64,000 bases of DNA from Cryptomeria japonica (Eukaryota; Streptophyta; Pinopsida; Cupressales; Cupressaceae), in the NCBI RefSeq assembly GCF_030272615.1, contig NC_081405.1, forward strand, positions 608,642,677-608,706,676, written 5' to 3'. A model generated the notes under the pieces. The model made no database searches, was not told the origin of the DNA, and saw only the letters and a list, made by a program, of their open reading frames with translations. Both the position numbers and the translations under genes were made by a program. Below are positions 23,401 to 33,600 of the stretch, in pieces. Numbering within the stretch: position 1 is the first letter of the stretch; every line of letters starts with the position of its first letter.

Positions 23401-24422
23401 CTGGAATCTTGTATGGAAGAGTTGCAGTCCACCATCAGATTGGAGAAACATGAGTATTTTTCAGAACCATTGATCTTGATTCCTTCATATTTTCCACTTG
23501 AGTGGGAATTCAATAGTGTGACAGTTTGAGGTTTCTATCTTCCAAAGGCAAGAGGCATCATTTGTTGCAGGGGAACCTACTATAGCATTCATTTTGCTAC
23601 ATTCTGTATTGATATTCTTTCTCTTCTTTGTGGAGGAACAAATAGGCACTTTCTATGAGATCTTAGGTTGCAAAACATTGTAGCATATTAGGTATCATAC
23701 AAAGTTAGTGTAAATTTTGAGGGGGGGTTTATTCCCACTGGGTTTTTCCTCTTTCCTCTTTTCTTTCATATTTTCTGTCTCCTTAGTTAGACTTAAGGGG
23801 GGGTGTTAGCATAACATTACCTACAGTTCAACTCTCCGTGATTTACGGATAACTGCTGATGCATGCTCCTTACAATAAGTTGTGACTTATGAAAAACTGG
23901 TGATTGCATGCTATTTGCATGATTTATGCGCTCTTTGTAATAAGCTAACTAATGCGAACAGCAAATTAGTCTTCACAATCTCCGAAAACTTCACTGTCAT
24001 TTCTAAGGTTACTATTGTATAATTCTGTATTTGCATATTGTAAATGAACAATGGGTTAATACAATTTCCTTTCTTAGCTGCTCTGGTTTTCATCTACTGT
24101 GCTATTATTTGCAGTTTTGCTTTTATTATTTTCTAGCTAGATCTTGTACAGATCTGCACTTTGTTTGCAGGTTTGGAAAATTCTACAAGATTGTAGCCCG
24201 TAAAGTAATTCAATGTAGCAGGTTACGAGTTCAGTTTTTCGTTTACTTTGTTGTAGTAATAGCCAAATTTCATTTAGCCCATACGTACTATAAATAGCTG
24301 AATTTGAATTCACCATGTGTTACAGGGACGAAGGAGAGCTATTAGAAGTAATTGCAAAGAGCGTAACCGAACATATGCAAAGGATGAAATCGCATGTAAA
24401 TCAGCTGAGATGCAAACTCTAG
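20478..24422 (+). CDS. TIR-only (TX-type) immune receptor-like protein, two exons, 194 aa
   Basis: Exon 1 is 20478-20965 and exon 2 is 24326-24422. The donor (CATGG before GTAAAA) and acceptor (TGTTACAG before GGACGAAG) keep the frame and give 194 residues ending at TAG. The TIR domain spans residues about 17-160: FVNHRGIDTKDT (22-33), FLDKYSIQVGDK (50-61) as BB-loop region, and YAESEWCLTEL (84-94), where Glu93 fits the catalytic glutamate of plant TIR NADases. VPVFWGIEPSEL follows. Exon 2 adds DEGELLEVIAKSV, the usual linker after gymnosperm TIRs, then stops with no NB-ARC or LRR. TIR proteins of this type are expected to cleave NAD+ in immune signalling; activity here is inferred. If the intron is retained, translation stops at 20969 and still yields the TIR domain (163 aa). 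The intron is 3.36 kb, enlarged by a retroelement. Confidence 0.72.
21081..21134 (+). repeat. 54-bp flanking duplication, left copy
   Basis: AGATTGTAGCCCG...CAGTCTTTCG is repeated at 24188-24241 with one mismatch. It directly abuts the left LTR of the composite element in the TIR intron. This is far longer than the 4-6 bp a retroviral-type integrase leaves. Confidence 0.9.
21135..21509 (+). repeat. LTR A, left copy of the composite
   Basis: Matches 23804-24187 nearly base for base from TAACATTACC to AATTCTACA. It starts slightly inside the terminus shown by the right copy (TGTTAGC) and is followed at once by an initiator-Met primer-binding site. Confidence 0.88.
22442..22780 (+). repeat. LTR B, middle LTR of the composite
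   Basis: Starts TGTTAACGC right after a polypurine run (AAGGGGGGG, 22433-22441) and ends TTTAACA next to TGGTATCAGAGC. It therefore has a complete LTR context on both sides: the 3' LTR of the left unit and the 5' LTR of the right unit. Confidence 0.82.
22921..23529 (+). pseudogene. Gag-like open frame with a CCHC knuckle in the composite's second internal region
   Basis: An open stretch of about 200 codons. Near its N-terminus is a textbook CCHC spacing, C-x2-C-x4-H-x4-C (CMYCGSNQHGHEWC), as in retroelement nucleocapsids. The rest is Ser/His-rich, with no protease, RT or integrase motif. The knuckle suggests a gag-derived product in an otherwise non-autonomous element. I do not recognise the remaining sequence. 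Treated as part of the fossil element. Confidence 0.5.
23804..24187 (+). repeat. LTR A', right copy of the composite, 384 bp
   Basis: Starts TGTTAGCATAAC after the polypurine run AAGGGGGGG and ends AATTCTACA. The 54-bp flanking duplication begins at the next base. Confidence 0.88.
24188..24241 (+). repeat. 54-bp flanking duplication, right copy
   Basis: Same 54 bases as 21081-21134 with one C/T difference, directly adjoining the end of LTR A'. Without the element and one copy of the duplication the TIR intron would be about 250 bp, a normal size. Confidence 0.9.
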
Positions 24423-26341
24423 AAAAGGAAATTTCTTAAACATTCTCCTCCATAAATTTTATGAGGCCAATCTTGTCACCAAGATACTAAAATGTTTTTA
24501 CTTATATTGTGATAATATGCATAAAGGAGGTTTGATGTTCATGACAATTATATGGATAGAATGATGATATGGGCATAAGAAGTTCAATGCATATGATAAT
24601 GATATGGTGATTCCATGTCCAGAATTAGGTGTACACTACAATATATATATTTTTGTATACATTCTACTCTTCTCTAGATGGATCGTATGAATTGCTTGAT
24701 GGTAGCACTGATAAGAAAAATATGAAGCATCTATCAAGGCCACCTTCTATTTATCGGTTTCTGTCTCAGAGGGTTTTTTGGTAGATCTGTTAAATATTTT
24801 ATATCAATTTAGATTTTGGGGAGAAAAGTCGCTCTAGCTTGTCATGGGTAGATTTGGCTTGAGTGCAGCAATAAAATGAATATGAATCGAATTTTATCAA
24901 ACTAGGGCATTTCACGTTTGCAAACTGCGTGTTCTTCTATTTATTTTATTCATTTCACTGACTTGTATATTTTTTGCCAAGTCATCAAACTTTTGATTCT
25001 CAGAAGAGTATCCGTTGTCTACCCTTGACTCTTTCCATCTTACACGATTGCAATGATAATCAAAGCTTCTTAGAAGAACTGAGAGTTTAGGAAAACAATA
25101 AAAGAAAAACAAAGCAAAGCATTTTTCAGAAACATTCACTACCAATATCTCTTGCAGCTATATCCCTTTATCAAGAATGTCAAAGAGAAAGCAGTTTTTG
25201 GGGAGAAAACACAAGGTTCAAGCTGTGTATGTAAGAAAACATGCTTATGCTAGGAACATTTCTTAATATTTGTTTGGCAATTAGTTATCTTTGTAAACTG
25301 TTATGCATGGATATTTACTTTAAGATATTGAGTTAATGAAAGATTCAATTGATACCACAAAACACAGCTATAATGGGAGCCTTAGTCTTGAGAATCAGTT
25401 GAAGCCCATTAAAACGCCTGGCCGATTATGCAGAATTGGCTGAAAATATGACATCTACGTAAACAGATGCAGGATGAATGGCTTCGTCTAGCAGATCAGT
25501 TTTGCGTCCTCACCTTGAATTGAATACTAATCCAGCAAAAGCTTGAGTCTCTTGTTCTGGAGACCGCAGAACGAAGACAAATCAGTTTGAAGTTTTGGAT
25601 GTAGAATATGGAGGTCCAAAAGGTTATAGATTTTTAAGCTAACAATTTTCAAAAATATTATTAGTTTATTTCAACTCTAAAAATAGTCCATAAATTAAAA
25701 GACGGCAAAGTTTATAAGATCTCAATCATTCATAATACTAGAACGCTAATAGGCCTAGCTATTGTCCTCGAGGAAGAGCTACGTGTTGGTATCATGTTCC
25801 TTTGTTGTAAAAGATTGAGGTTGCAAAGTGTGTAAATGAATTATGCTAATGATGACAAAATGACTAAATCTAAGAAAATGCAATAGATACAACATGAAAT
25901 ACATAAGTAATTGATTGTTTGGAAATGAGACTTCAGTCTATGGATATAAGCTAAGTTCTCAATGGTCCAAGGAACATAAATAAGTTTAGCTAGTGCTCAT
26001 AGGATAGCTAAACACTTGCGATCTATGTTCCTTTTTAAAGAGTTGGAATTGAGATTGAAATGTTATCTAGGGCTAATGATAGAAAACTAATAACTTTCAA
26101 TAATAATAAAATATTATAAAATATAAATCAAACAAAGTAAGATAGAGTTATTCATATGATAAAAAAAATGAACTTGAATATACAAATCGAAGTTGAAAGT
26201 GTCAAACTAATGTGCTAGGTGCCCTTGGTTGAGATGCTTGTGACCGGAAAAAAAAAAAAAAGAAGAAAAATTCTAGTTGAGAGTTTCAATCAATCCATCT
26301 CCCAAAAATATAACAAAAAAAAGTTAGACGTGTGTTGGGTG
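24423..26341. other. Stretch without a recognisable gene, downstream of the TIR gene
   Basis: No NB-ARC motif (P-loop, Kinase-2, GLPL) is visible after the TIR stop codon in any frame I read. This supports a TIR-only gene rather than a longer receptor whose frame was lost here. A short minus-strand frame at about 25145-24912 is unrecognised. Confidence 0.5.
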
Positions 26342-26831
26342 TATTAGAATTCGTGAAATGCGAATCCCATAAGACTAGTGATCTTCGACAAGAATACCTA
26401 TCACACATAAAGAGAGAATTGAACAAAAAATTAATTGAAGACAATAACAATGAAATTAATTGAATTGCTTTGAAATTGCTTGAGTTACAATTGAGGATAT
26501 GAAATCCTTATAAAAATATTTAACTCTAAAGATAGAAACCCTAAATGGTGGAGTTTACAAGATAGATTGAGAGTTAAAATAGAATGCATGAATTAGTCAT
26601 GTATACACAAAAAGAATAATAGACTAATTAAATGCATGGAACTTTCTAAATCTAAACATAGTTTTCTATTCCTAGTTTGCATTACGCATGGAGATAAATA
26701 TTAATTAATTATCCTTAATTAATTAACTAACTAAATAATAAATGCTAATAATTAATTAGTAATTAAGGCACACATTATTTAGTGAATTGATGCAATTAAG
26801 TTAATAATTAATATATAAATTATTTACTCCA
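26342..26831 (-). repeat. 3' LTR of the short LTR element
   Basis: Aligns along its length with 28477-28969: TTAGAATTCGTGAAATGC near the start, then AATACCTATCACACATAAAG, ATGGTGGAGTTTACAAGATA, and TTAATTAATTATCC toward the end. Confidence 0.85.
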
Positions 26832-28476
26832 ATACTCCCCTGAATGCACAACTAGGGAGAGAGGCAAAAAAGATGTAGGAAAAAAGCATGCAAAGATGAA
26901 TGCAAGATGGGTCCCGACATAAAGTCTGATGAGTTACTCATGAATAGACATGCAAGTTTCTCAGAAACAGAGTGAAGGAGAAAACCCAATTGAAACAAAA
27001 GTCCTATCCAAAAGAGAAACAAAAGACAACCATGAAGAAACATTGAAGAATGAAGAAGCTGCAAGCATTGTTGTAGAATGATTGCTACGATGCTGAAAAA
27101 AGAACCTCCAAAAATAGGAATAAAAGAGTGTCCATATGGTAAGTATTCCATCTCATTGAAATGCATGGGTAAGAAGCCACTGCATCTTCTTAGTACATAG
27201 GAACAAGTACTGAATGCATCGAACTTCCAATGCGAAACCAAGGAAGCATTAGCACCAACAATAGAAACCTCCCCATAATGCTGACAAGGGAAAGGTATGA
27301 CAGGTACTCTAAATTTGAATTCTATTTTTGGTGATGCTTGAAAAATTAGAGTTCTCAGACAACAAAGGTGTTGCTCAGATCACAAGAAGGGCAGAGTAGG
27401 AACAGAAAAATCACTATTGATTTTGGAAGGAAGAGATGGTGGCCTAGTAAGTATTATGTAAAAATAGACCTGATATCTAGATAGAGAATTGAATCATCTT
27501 TCTGACCATAACTTGTTTGCAAAAAATGGAGTCTGCATGCACAAGATATGCCCTCGAGAGTACAAATAACAACTTACAACTTAAACTAGAAAAAAAGCTT
27601 GCAAAATGAAAAAAAACAGAGAAAAATACCTCCATATCTGGATCTTTCTAAAAAAGAGTTTTCCAACAATATATGGTTTGCCCAATTTCACCTTTTTATG
27701 CTCAAGCTAGACCAAAAAAACCATTGTCCTATCCAAAAAGACTTGGAAAAAAATTTCCCACCCCCTTGGTGGCTGGGTGGTGGCTCCATGGTGTAGCAAG
27801 CTGGCGGTAGTGCGTTGGCAGTGCTATGGCTAGAGGTGGTAGAGCTCGGAAAGAGGGGAACGCTAGCAGCAGGAGGGTGGAGTGCCAGTGGGCTGCAGAA
27901 GTAGTGATTAGGGGCGGCAACTAATGGTTTATAAAGCCACTAGTGGTTGGCCACAACAATCAACAGTTGCAGCTAGTGGCGACTATGCCACTGTAGCTTT
28001 GTATGGCGGTTGCGGTGACTGCTACCAGTTGTCGTAGCATCTCGGCACTGACATGTCATAAAAGTGCCTTTAAAAAAGAAATTATATTTTTTTTATGCAG
28101 TCATACGATACGAATCGTACAACCTAGAAATAAATAAAATATTGCCTCAGAGGTTCCCATCACTGAATATAGGTAAATTATATATCAAAATTTGTTTGAA
28201 ATGCCTTCTAAAACCAATGGCAAGGTTTGTTTAGGCAAAAAATCCTCCAAATTTTCAGGTACCCTCTGGAATAGAGAAAACCGTCAAACTTTGAACTCTT
28301 GCAAAATGGACTCCGTGTATCTGATTTTAGTGAAACAAATGGTGATTCTGACTTTCGTGATCCTTCTACAATTGATAGTGTGATATAAATTAAACCAAGA
28401 TTAACGATTTATTTTGTATACAAATAATTTCCAAAAATATTGAACAAGAATCTTCAGATTTGGAGCTCTGATACCA

Positions 28477-28969
28477 TGTTAGAATTCGTGAAATGCCAAT
28501 CCCACACGCCAATTGATCTTTTGCAAGAATACCTATCACACATAAAGAGAGAATTGAACAACAAAATATTTGAAGACGATAACAATGAAATTGATTGAAT
28601 TTATTTGATATTGCTTGAGTTACAATGAAGGATATGAAATCCTTATAAATAAATCTAACTGTAAAGATAGAAACCCTATATGGTGGAGTTTACAAGATAG
28701 ACTAAGAGTAAAAATAGAACGCATGAATTAGTCATGTATACAAAAAAAGTATAATAGACTAATTAAATGCATGAAACTCTCAAAATCTAAACATAGTTTG
28801 CTTTTCCTAGTTTGCATTATATAGCGAGATAAATATTAATTAATTATCCTTAACTAATTAATTAATTAAATAATCAATACCAATAATTAATTAGTAATTA
28901 AGGAACATATTATTTAGTTAATTAATGCAATTAAATAAATAATTAATATATAAATTATTTAATACTATA
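28477..28969 (-). repeat. 5' LTR of the short LTR element
   Basis: Starts TGTTAGAATTCG next to the initiator-Met primer-binding site at 28465-28476 and aligns with 26342-26831. The far end is AT-rich and its exact boundary is uncertain by a few bases. Confidence 0.85.
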
Positions 28970-31849
28970 GGGTACCCTAGTCCAAGTGTTTTTGCGTATT
29001 AAAAGGTTTTTGCACCCTATGATAGTATGCTCTATACTCTTGTAACACTTTTCATGTCAGATTTGAACTTGCAAAGACAAAAAATAGGAATAAAAGGTTG
29101 GGTTGTGTATGGGATTGCCAAAGTCAAACCCAATGTCTATGTTTCTACCTCTACAATCACTATGATTTATTGAAAACAATGTGTCTCCCTACAAGGATAA
29201 AGGCTAAACAATAATGAAAAATCCTAAAATGAAAAGTATTGCCTCAAATTTTGAACCCTAGGCTTGAAGTCTCACACAAGGTTTGATGTTCCTTAGATCA
29301 TGTTAATTCATGATTTCATCATAGAGCCTAAACACATTATGATTGATCATGGTTGTTGTAACAAAGTTGTAAGGTTGAATGCTTTGTTCATTGATTGCAA
29401 ATTTGTTCTTAATTATTTTGTATATGTCGGATTGGATGTTCTTGTAGGACATTATACTTGATAGGAGTTTAAAATGAGAGATTTATAAATCTACATATAA
29501 CTTACACTTTCAATTTTAGTTTTTTGGAATGCTAGCATTGAGGGGTAAATTCCCACTATTTCTATAGTTGACTTCCATCTTTCAAAATTTGGGACCAATT
29601 TGCCTATACAGTTGTGCCCAATGCTCTATTCCTAGTTGTTTTAGCTATGGAAAAGGTAATGAATAGGGAAATACACCAAGTTTATAATAATAGTCCCAAT
29701 GTTGAGCACAATTAGGCATAAATTAGGTAATATCTAGGTACAATTGCCAAAGTGAGTCCAAATTAAGTGTGGAATTGTAAATGGATATAATTTATGACAT
29801 TATATTCAAGCCCACTTTAGCAAGAGTATGAAATTATGCTCATATTTAAGTAAAGTATGGAAGAGCTAGAGATACATTCATCAATACATCAAAGAGACAA
29901 CACAACTGTAAACTTGGGAAAGTAATAACCTGAAAGACTTAGGCTCTTATCACTCTTCAATATCAAGATAAAAGGTAAGTACAAAGTGAGAAATACGATC
30001 AAAATCAGTCACACATGGAGAATAACAATATAAAGTAGAGTATATAGGACTAGTAAGATCCATAGAAACTTACTTGGATCCATATCAAAGAGATAAGGAG
30101 TGACATCTAGGATAAGTAACATCCTCATATACCAACAAGGATTCATGTTCATGGTCTCTATGACTAGCAAGATCCTCAAATACTTACTAGTAGTCATGTC
30201 CACATGGAGTCACTAAGATATAAAGTTGTGTTATGGTAGGTGGCTCATGAACAAGTGAAGCTCTGGCAAGCAATAGCAAGTTGTCTTATGCTAAGTGAGC
30301 TTCATTTTAATGAAGATTACAATGCCAAGAAAAACTCTATATTTATTGGGTAATCTTGATACGATGTTACAAAAGGGTGATGCACTGCAACAAACAATTT
30401 TTTGGTGTGTGCACAAAGTGAAATGTATAGAGTAATGTATGCCCCAACCTTAAATATATAATGAAGTTGTAGGTATAGTTATGTAAATGACATAGAAGTT
30501 GCCATAAATGTCTAGAACCTTGTTGCTCTAGATTTTCTTAGCAAGATAAGTACAGTTTTACATAAGGATTTAGGAATAATGAGCTAAGATTTTCAGGAAT
30601 GGTAGAGATTCTAAATTTCTAACATATGTGGTTAGGTTTTGTTCACTTGTAAATTTCACCTTCAAACTTTGTAGAACTTGCTCTCTTGTTATTTTCATTT
30701 GAGAGCCTTGTGGTGGTCTTTGAAAGTGTATTGTCAGCCTTGTTACTAGCAAAGCGAAGAGCGATGACTGATTTATAATATTTCAATCTTCTTGTCAACA
30801 TAACAAGATCGTAAACACATTCAATAAATAATATTGATCTGATTGTTTGATATTAATGCCAAAACTAATGTATGACTATGACTCAGTGAATGTGAAGGGT
30901 ATGTCCTAACAATTAACATCTCTTAAATTGTTAAAATGATTTATTAAGATGATGTCTTACAAATCTAATTACTAGATGCACAATTTATGACTATTGGAGC
31001 ATAAGTCAATCCATAATAAGCATAGACTATGACTATCTTCTTTTAATCATAAAAATGATTTACTTGAATAATATCTAGAAATGTAATTACTAGACACAAA
31101 AGTCATGAGCCAATCGATAACGAGCACACTTCAAGAAAGTTAATGTGAGAAGGAAGGTTTTGTATTTTAAACCAGAGAATTACATTGTGTCTAATTATAT
31201 CTCTTAATAGAATTCTACTAATTCACCTAGTCTAAGAGGCAAACCTGTAAATCATTGTTCTTATTCCATAATGTTAGATTTAGTTTAACAGAAAACATAA
31301 AAGGGTCCCACGCTCAAGGGAAAAGGGGTGGTAACTCAACATTGAATGTTTATTATTTATTATTAATTGTATAATTTATGAGGTAGAAATTTAGAATAAT
31401 AATTTATGTTTATAGAAGCAATTTATCGATCATTAAATTGAATGTAATTTTTAAATATAAATTTAAAATCTAAAAAATAATAAATTATGATATATCTGCT
31501 TACATAATTTTACACATTAATTAAAATTAAAATTTATATTGAATGTAATAGGGAAGAGGGACTAGTAGTAGTGAGGGCTAACTTCATCAACATGTAGCCG
31601 TCACATGGTATATCATAAGACCTCCATTTTTTTTTAGAAATGTAAAATGGAGACTTAACTATCTACAACTAAGGTTTGATGACATGATTCATCACACAAC
31701 TCATCAAAATAATGTGTTTAGTGTGAAGTGTCCAAAAAATAAATTTTTAAAGATTCGATCAAAACTTAATCCAAAAATCTCTAAGAGTTTCAAACAAAAA
31801 AATATCACTTGTAATTAATACAATATTGCATTTTTATGTAAAATATAAC
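28970..31849. other. Stretch without a recognisable gene
   Basis: AT-rich, with no domain in any frame. Two imperfect copies of a roughly 110-bp unit lie at about 30940-31130, sharing AAAATGATTTA, TAATTACTAGA and GAGC(A)TAAGTCAAT-like words. Approximate repeats occur around 30050-30200 (GATCC..A.A.ACTTACT). Confidence 0.45.
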
Positions 31850-31861
31850 ATATGAAATTTA
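31850..31861 (+). repeat. 12-bp target-site duplication of the LINE, left copy
   Basis: ATATGAAATTTA is identical to 39863-39874. The base composition changes from AT-rich to GAAG/GGGAG-rich directly after it, as at a LINE 5' end. Confidence 0.62.
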
Positions 31862-31947
31862 GAAGGTACTCAAGCGGAAGAAATGGGAGAAGCGGGAGAA
31901 GGGAGAAGCATTTCATTTGAACTCAGGGCAGGGCGGTAAACCTTGCA

Positions 31948-33600
31948 ATGGATAGGCAAACTAGGGGGAGAATGGAAAGAACGATTCTCAGGACTCCTTG
32001 GTTTCCTCTGAGCTGAGTGGAAAGGACCAATGGGGACCCACAAGCAAAAGACAAGCCTATTGATCCTGATGGAGAAAATGGTGAATCACGTGTTGAAGAC
32101 ACTCCTAGGCATGAATCTGTTCAAAGGGACAGTGGTCGGTCTTGGACTTCTCTATTCGGTGTCAAACCGAGTGGAAAGTCCTTGTTCCCTCCAGTTTGTA
32201 ATATCTCAGACCCAGAAAAGAGAAGATTCACTATTGATATTATAGACCCTATTATTGATCATAACATTAACCTTATGGCAATGACAGTGGTTAGAAAAGT
32301 TTTGGGCCCGAGGCCAAATATTGATATTGTTAGGGTATTTGCTAAATGCAAATGGGCGCTTAAAGGTCAAGTTGAGATCACCGCTATGTCCAAAGGGGAG
32401 TTATCTTTAGCTTTGTCTTTCAAGGAAGACCTACCAAGAGTGCTTTGTGATGGCCCTTGGCTAATCGGTAAATCAATGCTATCTTTGCAAAAATGGGTCC
32501 CTAAGATGGACCTTAATGAATCCTTCTTTGTTCAGGCTCTAGTTTGGGTTAGACTGTCGGGCCTTCCCTTAGATTTTTGGGTGGAAGATGTGTTTAAAGG
32601 AATTGCTAGCTCTTTCAAGGAAATCCTCTCTATGGACCCTATAACAATGGCTAGAAGAAGACTTACCCTTGCCAAGAATATGCAAGGCATAGATATGCCC
32701 TTATCCATTGAGATCAATTCTAGATTGGGAAAATGGAACCAAAATTTGGAATATGAAAGTATCCCTTTTGCTTTCTTTCATTACAAAAAAGAGGGACATA
32801 CAACAAGGAAATACCCTCTTCAGGCTATCAAAGAAAAAGAAAAGAAAGAAAAGGCAATGCAATGGAAAGAAAAAAACCCTGTTAAGCAACCCGAGGGCTT
32901 TGAAAAAGAGAAAATAATCTAAGAGGCCTAGAATGTCATCATCCCTGACATGGTATAGAAAAAAATGAATGTTAATATGGAAAACCCTTAAATACCCTTT
33001 CTTGGTGAAGGTAAAAATGATCAAACAGGCAAAGACAATAGAGAACAACAAGATACCAATCAGGAGGATCAAAGAAGTGATAACCTGGAAGAAGGAGAAA
33101 TATAGGTGGTGTTACAAGACAATGAGGAAGAAGATTTGAATCACATTACAGAAAACACCAGTAGAGACAGCCTCAGTAGCAATTATGAAGAAGCCCAAAA
33201 GTGTTTCATCCTTGGAGGAATCTCGTTGTCGGGATCACAACAATTTTTAGAGATGGTGAAATTCACCATCCAACAATCATCAACAACTTCACTGCTTAAT
33301 GCTAAGTGGGCTGAGGGCGAAGATATTGACCATATGATAACCACCCAGAATACTCAAGAGGAAGATTGCAATACAAATGAAGTTGCAAAGTGAGAGAGAG
33401 AGGGTAAAAAAGGGCCTAAATCTACCCCTCACGCTAATTCAGTCAAGACAAGAAACTAGACCAAAGCTGACATGGGTTTCAACCCATCTCCTCCTCGAAG
33501 GAAAAAAGCAAGCCAGATCAGAGATCAAGAGGCAAGCAAGAATATAGCAGATGGTACTCAAATGACCATCCATGAGGTATGTTCCCTAGTTACAAAATGA
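31948..33600 (+). pseudogene. LINE ORF1 (DUF4283 and CCHC-type nucleic-acid-binding protein)
   Basis: The likely start is ATG 31948, in the same frame as the long stretch that follows. A TGA at 32014-32016 now interrupts it. DUF4283-like words span about 32240-32600: RRFTIDIIDP, WALKGQVEITAMS, and VWVRLSGLPLDFWVEDVFKG. The zf-CCHC_4 position (YESIPFAFFHYKKEGHTTRK, about 32752-32811) keeps the fold's spacing but has lost its cysteines. A Lys-rich tail follows. The same frame continues through further stops, including 32920-32922, to TGA 33598-33600. ORF1 would have bound LINE RNA. This copy cannot make it full length. Confidence 0.8.

Larger units (their letters stand above)
21135..24187 (+). 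mobile_element. Three-LTR composite, non-autonomous retroelement fossil in the TIR intron
   Basis: The order is LTR A (21135-21509), primer-binding site TGGTATCAGAGC (21510-21521), internal 1, polypurine AAGGGGGG, LTR B (22442-22780), primer-binding site TGGTATCAGAGC (22781-22792), internal 2, polypurine AAGGGGGGG, and LTR A' (23804-24187). LTR A and A' are close: I count about 11-12 differences over about 375 bp (about 3%). LTR B is a related but different sequence, sharing CCGTGATTTACGG and the TTTCTAGCTAGAT / TTGTACAGA end pattern. No RT or integrase is seen. It is the youngest-looking LTR insertion in the window. Confidence 0.82.
26342..28969 (-). mobile_element. Short LTR retroelement without recognisable protein domains, minus strand
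   Basis: Two LTRs of about 490 bp (26342-26831 and 28477-28969) enclose about 1.65 kb. A primer-binding site (minus TGGTATCAGAGC, 28465-28476) touches the right LTR. A purine-rich tract (minus TTCAGGGGAGTAT, about 26832-26844) touches the left one. GGGTG before and GGGTA after the element may be the 5-bp target duplication with one change. No gag or pol domain is seen, so it would have depended on a partner element. Its LTRs differ at many sites, so it is old. Confidence 0.75.

Noticed and set aside
24912-25145. 77-codon minus-strand frame downstream of the TIR gene
   Set aside because: It has no similarity I recognise and no splice or promoter context; not enough for a gene call.
32701-33072. 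Phe/Leu-rich minus-strand frame opposite LINE ORF1
   Set aside because: Mirror image of the Lys-rich tail of ORF1; a hydrophobic shadow, not a membrane protein gene.
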